Shown here one piece after another: positions 58,011 through 64,000 of a DNA stretch of 64,000 nucleotides. The translations under genes were made by a program, and so were the position numbers. Position 1 is the stretch's first letter, and each line of letters starts with the position of its first letter. The stretch lies in the NCBI GenBank assembly GCA_021738065.1, contig JAIPCT010000006.1, positions 1-64,000 on the forward strand, written 5' to 3'. Source of the stretch: Burkholderiaceae bacterium (lineage in GTDB: Bacteria > Pseudomonadota > Gammaproteobacteria > Burkholderiales > Rhodocyclaceae). The notes under the pieces were generated by a model that saw nothing but the letters and a program-made list of their open reading frames with translations, had not been told where the DNA came from and made no database searches.

Positions 58011-58301
58011 TTCACTCCCCTCTGACCCGCCGAGCGAGGAAGGTTCGCCGGGGGCAGTCCGGTCGCGTTGTCCGACGACGGCCGGGTTTTGGCCGGCTAG
58101 TTTAGCGGCCGGCCCGGCGGGCCTTTCGCAGCGAGGGGAGCCCGCAGGGCCGGGGCGGCGGGGCGCGTTTCTTTGGGTACTTTCTTGCCGCGCAGCAAGA
58201 AAGTATCTCGCCTGCCGGGGCGAGTCCCGGCTTGTGGGTTAAGGGCACGGCCTGAAAAGTCCCCGAAGGGAAGCTAAGCGCTGGCGCTGGCGATACGGCA
58301 A
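58011..58301 (-). repeat. Right arm of ~290-bp inverted repeat (MITE-like)
   Basis: Near-perfect reverse complement of 54837-55129. The two arms point inward and enclose 2.9 kb. Confidence 0.93.
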
Positions 58302-58315
58302 TGGACTGAAGGAAG

Positions 58316-58576
58316 CACTGGATTCCGGCGTTGCCACCCCGCGCAGCGGAATCAAAGGCATGCAGAGCCGTCGGAATGACAGAACCTCAAAACTCGGCGC
58401 TGGTGATACGGCGATGCGATCAACGATGCACTGGATTACGGCGTTGCCACCCCGCGCAGCCGAATCCAAGGCATGCAACGTCGCCGGAACGACGGCACGT
58501 CAAAAAGTCGGCGTTGGCGACACGGCGAAGGCGCGGCCATGCGGCACGTCAAAAACTCGGCGTTGGCGACACGGCG
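58316..58576. repeat. Mosaic tandem repeat upstream of metG
   Basis: A CACTGGATT..GCGTTGCCACCCCGCGCAGC unit occurs at 58316 and 58429 (period 113 bp). These units alternate with 24-bp dispersed-repeat copies at 58390-58413, 58504-58527 and 58553-58576. The region fills the gap before metG; no gene is seen. Confidence 0.85.
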
Positions 58577-58664
58577 CCCAAGCCGCCATCCCTCCCCGGT
58601 ACAATGCCCCTCTTCAGGCCCGCCGCGCCGCGCGGCGGCCACCAGCAACCGGAAAGACCGTGTC

Positions 58665-60827
58665 ATGACCCGCAAGATTCTCGTCACCAGCGCCCTGCCG
58701 TATGCCAACGGCGCGATCCATCTCGGCCATCTGGTCGAGTACATCCAGACCGATATCTGGTCGCGCTTCCAGAAGATGCGCGGCCACGAATGCTGGTATG
58801 TCTGCGCCGACGACACTCACGGCACGCCGATCATGCTGCGCGCCGAGAAAGAGGGCATCACCCCCGAGGCCCTGATCGAGCGCGTGCATGCCGAGCACTC
58901 GCGCGACTTTGCCGGCTTTCATGTGGCCTTCGACAATTACTACACCACGCATTCGGACGAAACGCGGCATTACTCGGAAGACATTTTCGCCAAGCTGAAG
59001 ACCGCCGGATTGATCGAGGTGCGCTCGATCGAGCAGTATTACGATCCGGTCAAGGAGATGTTCCTGCCTGATCGTTTCATCAAGGGTGAATGTCCGAAGT
59101 GCGGCACCAAGGATCAGTATGGCGACGCCTGCGAATCCTGCGGCGCGGCCTATGCGCCGACCGACCTGAAGAATCCCTACTCGGCGGTGTCCGGTGCCAA
59201 ACCGGTGCTGAAATCTTCCGACCACTATTTTTTCAAGCTCTCCGATCCGCGCTGCCAGAGTTTCCTGCGGCAATGGACCAAAAACGGAGCACGCCTGCAG
59301 ACCGAGGCATCGAACAAGCTGCAGGAATGGCTGGGCGAGCCGGGCGAGAACAAGCTTACCGATTGGGACATTTCGCGCGATGCGCCTTACTTCGGCTTCG
59401 AGATTCCCGGCGACGACGGCAAGAGCACGGGCAAGTTCTTCTATGTCTGGCTCGACGCACCGATCGGCTACATGGGTTCGTTCAAGAATTTTTGCGACAA
59501 GACGGGCCTGGATTTCGACGAATACTGGGGCAAGGATTCGCAGGCCGAGCTGTATCACTTCATCGGCAAGGACATTCTCTACTTCCACGCCCTGTTCTGG
59601 CCCGCCGAACTGGAGCACGCCGGCTACCGGACGCCGACCAATGTCTTCGCCCACGGCTTTCTCACCGTCGATGGCGCCAAGATGTCCAAGTCGCGCGGCA
59701 CTTTCATCACCGCCGAGAGTTATCTGCAACAGGGCCTCAATCCCGAATGGCTGCGCTACTACTTCGCCGCCAAGTTGAACGGCACCATGGAGGACATCGA
59801 CCTCAATCTCGAGGACTTCGCCCAGCGCGTCAATTCGGACCTCGTGGGCAAGTACATCAACATCGCCAGCCGTGCCGCCGGCTTCATCGCCAAGCGCTTC
59901 GACGGCAAGCTGCTGCACGCGCATGTCAATGAGCGCTTCCACGCCGACCTGCCCGGCCTTCGCGAGGCCGCCGAGGAGATCGCCGGTTACTACGAAGCGC
60001 GCGATTCGGCGCGCGCGCTGCGCCGGGTGATGGCCTTGGCCGACCAGATCAACCAGTACGTGGACAAGAACCAGCCCTGGGTGCTGGCCAAGGACAAGGA
60101 AAAAGACGAGCTGCTGCACTATGTGTGCTCGGCATTGATCAACGCCTTCCGCCTGCTGACGATCTATCTGAAGCCGGTGTTGCCCAAGCTGGCGCAACGC
60201 GCCGAGGAGTTCCTCAACGTCGCTCCGCTGCACTGGGCGGATGCCGGCCACTTGTTGCCGCCGGCGCATCTGATCAACGCGTACGAGCACTTGATGCAGC
60301 GCATCGACCCGAAGCAGATCGAAGCGCTGGTGGCGGCCAATCGCGAGTCCCTGGCGCCGACCCCGGCCGCCGTACCGGCCGCCGTGTCGCCAGCGCCGAG
60401 TTCCGCCGCTTCGCATTCGCCGCAGCGCCACGCCCAGCATCAGCAAGCCGCTGAAGACAAGGCGCAGGCCAGCGCGGGCGGGCCGTATATTTCGATCGAC
60501 GATTTCAGCAAGGTCGAACTGCGTATTGCACGCATTGCCGACGCGCAACATGTCGAGGGCGCCGACAAACTGATCCGCCTGACGCTCGATCTCGGCGAAG
60601 GCGAGGGCAAGACGCGCAATGTTTTTGCCGGCATCAAGTCGGCCTACGATCCGGCGCAACTGGTGGGGCGCCTGACCGTGATGGTCGCCAATCTCGCTCC
60701 GCGCAAAATGAAGTTCGGCATGAGCGAGGGCATGGTGCTGGCAGCCTCGGATGCCGACGACAAGTCCACCGGCCTGTTCCTGCTCTCACCCGACAGCGGC
60801 GCGCAGCCCGGCATGCGGGTCAAGTGA
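58665..60827 (+). CDS. metG: Methionyl-tRNA synthetase
   Basis: A 720-aa class I synthetase. The HIGH motif is [17 protein letters not shown] near residue 13. A double zinc-knuckle-type region contains [20 protein letters not shown], and KMSKS is [15 protein letters not shown]-terminal tRNA-binding (Trbp111) domain contains [37 protein letters not shown] 58665 is used; the ORF-track extension runs into the repeats. The Ala/Pro linker before the last domain includes the translated 24-bp repeat. Confidence 0.97.
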   Translation: MTRKILVTSALPYANGAIHLGHLVEYIQTDIWSRFQKMRGHECWYVCADDTHGTPIMLRAEKEGITPEALIERVHAEHSRDFAGFHVAFDNYYTTHSDETRHYSEDIFAKLKTAGLIEVRSIEQYYDPVKEMFLPDRFIKGECPKCGTKDQYGDACESCGAAYAPTDLKNPYSAVSGAKPVLKSSDHYFFKLSDPRCQSFLRQWTKNGARLQTEASNKLQEWLGEPGENKLTDWDISRDAPYFGFEIPGDDGKSTGKFFYVWLDAPIGYMGSFKNFCDKTGLDFDEYWGKDSQAELYHFIGKDILYFHALFWPAELEHAGYRTPTNVFAHGFLTVDGAKMSKSRGTFITAESYLQQGLNPEWLRYYFAAKLNGTMEDIDLNLEDFAQRVNSDLVGKYINIASRAAGFIAKRFDGKLLHAHVNERFHADLPGLREAAEEIAGYYEARDSARALRRVMALADQINQYVDKNQPWVLAKDKEKDELLHYVCSALINAFRLLTIYLKPVLPKLAQRAEEFLNVAPLHWADAGHLLPPAHLINAYEHLMQRIDPKQIEALVAANRESLAPTPAAVPAAVSPAPSSAASHSPQRHAQHQQAAEDKAQASAGGPYISIDDFSKVELRIARIADAQHVEGADKLIRLTLDLGEGEGKTRNVFAGIKSAYDPAQLVGRLTVMVANLAPRKMKFGMSEGMVLAASDADDKSTGLFLLSPDSGAQPGMRVK
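60380..60403 (-). repeat. Dispersed 24-bp repeat, copy in metG
   Basis: CGCCGTGTCGCCAGCGCCGA, translated AVSPAPSS in the interdomain linker. Confidence 0.72.
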
Positions 60828-60840
60828 CAGGGAAAAACTT

Positions 60841-60974
60841 GAACCACGGGGAACACGGGGAGCACGGGGATTGTCGGAAGCTTTTGCCGGTTGGTGTCTC
60901 GGGCCGAGGGTATTGATGGACGAAACTGCCAATTCGGAGAATTCCCCCGTGCTCCCCGTGTCCCCCGTGGTCAA
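60841..60974. repeat. Long-range inverted repeat pair, CACGGGGA type
   Basis: GAACCACGGGGAACACGGGG (60841-60870) is inverted against CCCCGTGTCCCCCGTGGTC (60942-60974), about 72 bp apart between metG and acyP. Confidence 0.87.
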
Positions 60975-60989
60975 CCCGAGCGTGTCTGG

Positions 60990-61265
60990 ATGACTGTAGT
61001 GCGTCACCTGCTGATCAGCGGCCGAGTGCAGGGCGTCGGCTTTCGCTACTCGATGGCGGCGCAGGCGCGTCTGCTGGGCGTTTGCGGCTGGGTGCGGAAT
61101 CGTCGGGACGGCAGCGTCGAAGCGATGATCGCCGGCGATGCCGGGCAGATCGAGCAGATGCTGGCCTGGTGCCACACCGGCCCCGCGGGGTGCGCTGTCG
61201 AGAAAGTCTCGATCCAGCCCGGTCGCGACGAGTTCGCCGGATTCGAGATCAAACCCACCGCCTGA
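60990..61265 (+). CDS. acyP: Acylphosphatase
   Basis: Hydrolyses acyl phosphates in the cytosol. The 91-aa product has the signature GRVQGVGFRYSMAAQA with catalytic Arg and the second-strand Asn in GWVRNRRDGSVEA. The ATG at 60990 is used. Confidence 0.96.
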   Translation: MTVVRHLLISGRVQGVGFRYSMAAQARLLGVCGWVRNRRDGSVEAMIAGDAGQIEQMLAWCHTGPAGCAVEKVSIQPGRDEFAGFEIKPTA

Positions 61266-61598
61266 ATCGCCGCATCCAGCAAGCGAAGCTCCCACCGCGT
61301 GGGAGCCAAACAGTTTGTGCGTCTGTCGAGAATGCGCAAGCGGATACTTGAAGCCGCCGGTATTCCACCCCGGGGTCTTTCAAATCTGAACAAGCAATAG
61401 CAAAGAATTACCCCCGTTTTCCGCGCATTCCCTTGCTTAGCACGAGTCGCCTGTTGTTCCATACTTCAGCGCGGATGACTGCTCCTGCCTACTGCACCAT
61501 CAACGCTCGTAGACGCAGTATCACTGGAAATCAGCCATGCCAATTCGAAGCTCAGAGCCCGTGACGATGTCACTCTTGATTGGAAATGGAGATTTGCA
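61266..61598. other. Intergenic region acyP-FeeM-like gene
   Basis: Holds a hairpin GCTCCCAC-CGC-GTGGGAGC (61288-61306) without a following T-run. Otherwise nothing is recognised. Confidence 0.55.
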
Positions 61599-62387
61599 AT
61601 GAAACTGAATACACAGACAGAAACGACGCAACACGTTTCGGTGATGGCGACCGGTGAAGCCAACCAGGCCGATGCCGACATGCAGATACAGCGGACCATG
61701 ACCGAGGAAAGACTGCCCTTCACTGTCAAGATAGTGCGCAACGAGGTGGATCTCGACAAAGCCGTATCCATCCGCCACATGGCCTACGAACGCCACATCC
61801 CTGAACTCGCGGCAAAACTGGATAGGCCCGAGGCCTACGACAATGAGCCGGGATCGGTGGTGCTGCTGGCGGAATCCAAACTCGATGGTTCGCCCCTGGG
61901 CACCATGCGCATACAGACCAATCGCTTTCGTAAACTGGCGCTGGAGGAATCTGTCGAACTGCCGTCCTGGTTGCAAGGCAAGAGCCAGGCCGAAGCCACC
62001 CGACTCGGAATATTCAATAGTCGCGTCATGGGGCGATTGGTCAAGACGGCGATATTCAAGGCCTACTATCAATACTGCCTGCTGGACGAAATCGAGTGGA
62101 TGGTCATCACCGCACGCTCACCGCTGGACCGGCAATACGCGGCCCTGCTATTCGTCGATGCAATTCCTGGCGGCGGCTACATACCGATGAGCCATGTCGG
62201 CGGTATCCCGCATCGGGTGATGGCACTCAAGGTTGGCTTGGTAGAGCAAAACTGGCGCAAAGCGGGACATCCGCTTTACAACTTCTTTTTCCATACAAGC
62301 CATTCGGATATCGATTTATGCGGCATCGCTGGCCAAGTGGCAACCGGTTCCCATTTTCGCTCCACGACTTCCTTGGGAATTAGCTGA
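61599..62387 (+). CDS. FeeM-like N-acyl amino acid synthase/GNAT acyltransferase
   Basis: A 262-aa protein. The stretch FTVKIVRNEVDLDKAVSIRHMAYERHIPEL and GTMRIQTNRFRKLALEESVELPSWL resemble the N-acyl amino acid synthase (FeeM) branch of GNAT acyltransferases, which transfer acyl chains from carrier protein to amino acids. A strong GGAG lies 7 bp upstream. Substrates are unknown; a separate upstream promoter is expected. Confidence 0.75.
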   Translation: MKLNTQTETTQHVSVMATGEANQADADMQIQRTMTEERLPFTVKIVRNEVDLDKAVSIRHMAYERHIPELAAKLDRPEAYDNEPGSVVLLAESKLDGSPLGTMRIQTNRFRKLALEESVELPSWLQGKSQAEATRLGIFNSRVMGRLVKTAIFKAYYQYCLLDEIEWMVITARSPLDRQYAALLFVDAIPGGGYIPMSHVGGIPHRVMALKVGLVEQNWRKAGHPLYNFFFHTSHSDIDLCGIAGQVATGSHFRSTTSLGIS

Positions 62388-62391
62388 AATT

Positions 62392-62403
62392 CCGAATATT
62401 CGG
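62392..62403. promoter_or_regulatory. 12-bp palindrome
   Basis: CCGAATATTCGG, perfectly palindromic, 4 bp after the FeeM-like stop. It could be a regulator site for the downstream radical SAM gene. Confidence 0.4.
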
Positions 62404-62576
62404 CAGAGAACCCTTGGATGGGACAAGCCAGGTTGTCGCAGCCGAAGTTCAGACCAGAGACAGCAGCAACGCATTTGATGTTTGGCCGCAGGATCTGGGA
62501 TGGTTTCGGGTTGGGCCACGACGGCCCATTCTTTATCTAATTCGCGGGGCACCGCTTACCCTGGAAAGAGGACCAC

Positions 62577-64000
62577 ATGAAAGCGCTTCTACTGTCACCC
62601 ATATTCCCAATATCCTTCTGGCACTACAGCGGCTTCCTCAAAATAGCGGGATTGAAAGCCCTGGTGCCGCCGCTTGGTCTCATCACCGTTGCGGCATTGC
62701 TCCCCGAGAATTGGGAGTTTCGGCTGCGTGATCGCAACGTGGGGGAGGAAACCGATGACGACTGGAGCTGGTGCGATATCGTGCTGATTTCGGCGATGCG
62801 CTGCCAGCAGGCCGACTATCATCAGCTCATTGCCAAGGCCCTGCGGTTGGGGAAAAAAGTTGCCGTCGGCGGACCTTACGCTACGTCCAACCCCAAGGCG
62901 TCCATCGATTCAGGCGCGCATTTTGTGGTGTTGGGCGAGGGTGAGAACACTATTCCGCAATTCGCGGCGGCCGTCGAGCGCGGTGACCCGAATGGGACTT
63001 TCCGCGCGGAGGGGAAGGTTGACCTGGCCACGAGTCCGATCCCGCGCTTCGATCTGCTCCAAACAGAAGCTTATCTCCACATGCCGGTGCAGACTAACCG
63101 GGGCTGCCCTTATTCCTGCGAGTTTTGCGAGATTCCAGTGCTGGACGGCAAGAAAACGCGAACCAAGGGCGTCGCGCAGATACTCGCCGAACTGCAGGCA
63201 ATCCATGCGCTCGGTTTTCGCGGAACGATATTTTTCACCGACGACAATTTCATCATTCTGAAAAGGCAGGTCAAGGAACTGTTGCGAACCATCGTGCGCT
63301 GGAACGACGAACACGGACGTCCTTTCGACTTCCTCACGCAAGCCTCGGTGAATGTGGCCGAAGACGACGAAATGCTCGAACTCATGGGTCAGGCCGGATT
63401 TCACGCGCTGTTCCTCGGCATCGAGACACCCGAAGTCGATCTGCTGAAAATGACCAAAAAACAGCACAATGCGCGCCGCCCGCTGCTCGACGCCTGCCGC
63501 AAGATCAACGATGCCGGCATCCTCATCCACTGCGGCATGATCCTGGGCTTCGACGGCGAAAAGACCGGCGCCGGCGATCGCATTCAATCCTTCATCGAGG
63601 AAACCGCCATTCCGCAGGCCATGCTCGCGGTGCTGCAGGCCGTTCCCAACACGCCGTTGTGGAAGCGCCTGGAAGGCGAGGAACGCTTGATGTTGGTGAG
63701 GGATCCGAGCAAGCCTTTCCTGGGAAACGATACGGCGGCGATGCCGAATTTCTCCACGACGCGTCCCGTTGAGGACATCGCCCGTGAATTCATCGAGGCC
63801 ACCTGGAAGCTTTATGAGCCCAGCCGGTATCTGGGCCGTTGTTTTCGGCAAGTGCGGCGCTTGCGCGTGATTCATCCCTTCCGTCAGAATGTTCGCGGGC
63901 CATTCCGGGTCACAGCGCATCTGATTCCCCGGCTGTTGTGGCGTCAGGGTGTCATGACCGAGGGTGTGCGGTTGCAGTTCTGGGCGCAGCTCGTCGCAAT
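62577..64000 (+). CDS. B12-binding radical SAM protein (3' truncated)
   Basis: The gene runs off the window, so it is absent from the ORF track. The start ATG at 62577 reads MKALLLSPIFPISFWHYSGFLKIAG. The N-terminal ~130 residues look like a cobalamin-binding domain (GKKVAVGGPYATSNP). The radical SAM domain has NRGCPYSCEFCEIPVLDGKKTR (CX3CX2C). It is in the family of methyltransferases and rearrangement enzymes such as those of hopanoid biosynthesis. The C-terminus is missing. Confidence 0.85.
   Translation, partial: MKALLLSPIFPISFWHYSGFLKIAGLKALVPPLGLITVAALLPENWEFRLRDRNVGEETDDDWSWCDIVLISAMRCQQADYHQLIAKALRLGKKVAVGGPYATSNPKASIDSGAHFVVLGEGENTIPQFAAAVERGDPNGTFRAEGKVDLATSPIPRFDLLQTEAYLHMPVQTNRGCPYSCEFCEIPVLDGKKTRTKGVAQILAELQAIHALGFRGTIFFTDDNFIILKRQVKELLRTIVRWNDEHGRPFDFLTQASVNVAEDDEMLELMGQAGFHALFLGIETPEVDLLKMTKKQHNARRPLLDACRKINDAGILIHCGMILGFDGEKTGAGDRIQSFIEETAIPQAMLAVLQAVPNTPLWKRLEGEERLMLVRDPSKPFLGNDTAAMPNFSTTRPVEDIAREFIEATWKLYEPSRYLGRCFRQVRRLRVIHPFRQNVRGPFRVTAHLIPRLLWRQGVMTEGVRLQFWAQLVA

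Noticed and set aside
57812-58015. 67-aa ORF upstream of the cassettes
   Set aside because: Overlaps repeat arm and weak core sites; no integrase signature and no start signal.
58614-60659. 681-aa minus-strand ORF
   Set aside because: Antisense shadow of metG, whose motifs are all clear.

Overview
The window is a GC-rich chromosomal segment of a betaproteobacterium. The evidence is the rpsU-yqeY-dnaG-rpoD macromolecular-synthesis cluster, the ybgC-tolQRAB-pal-cpoB cluster, the ruvCAB genes, a SAH riboswitch in front of ahcY-metF, and GluQ-RS and queE. A Rhodocyclales/Sterolibacteriaceae-like lineage is my inference from gene style, not shown by the sequence. Most of the DNA is housekeeping, but it is unusually rich in small repeats and has several accessory insertions.

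Layout. 1-7.6 kb: lolB end, ispE, tRNA-Gln, prs, rplY, pth, ychF, an MscS channel, a membrane PAS protein and a thioredoxin. 7.6-9.8 kb: gluQ, a CoA-binding protein and queE. 9.9-22.1 kb, minus strand: a ruvC-ruvA-ruvB-ybgC-tolQRAB-pal-cpoB superoperon. It has been invaded by four cell-surface genes: a UGT-like glycosyltransferase inside ruvCA, a glycosyltransferase-methyltransferase fusion after ruvB, and a GT2 plus methyltransferase pair between ybgC and tolQ. The last insertion is bounded by a 122-bp direct repeat of the ybgC 3' end. 22-26.6 kb: tandem copies of the ruvC 5' end, two EamA transporters, YebC and a HerA-like ATPase. 26.6-31.5 kb: a TonB receptor, a periplasmic binding protein and a hybrid histidine kinase. 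31.5-34.4 kb: metF, a YvlD-like membrane protein and ahcY behind a SAH riboswitch, divergent from initiator tRNA-Met. 34.4-36.9 kb: a hipBA islet next to that tRNA, closed by a decayed piece of the same tRNA.

37-48.7 kb: a radical SAM enzyme, a DnaQ/GIY-YIG fusion, a winged-helix protein, tRNA-CAU, rpoD, dnaG, yqeY, rpsU, pbpC, a glycosyltransferase and a receiver-like protein. 49-54.6 kb: an alpha-2-macroglobulin gene broken by one in-frame TAA. 54.8-58.3 kb: the most unusual locus. Two near-identical ~290-bp inverted repeats enclose lower-GC genes, each followed by a 68-72-bp hairpin site that matches integron attC architecture. It is an integrase-less gene-cassette array (CALIN-like) bounded by MITE-like repeats. 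58.3-64 kb: metG, acylphosphatase, a FeeM-like acyltransferase and a B12-binding radical SAM gene that runs off the end.

A ~24-bp element (core GTCGGCGCTGGCGATACGGC) occurs at least a dozen times. It lies between genes and also in frame inside lolB, queE, tolA, ruvA, the HerA-like gene and metG, where it is translated in three different reading frames.
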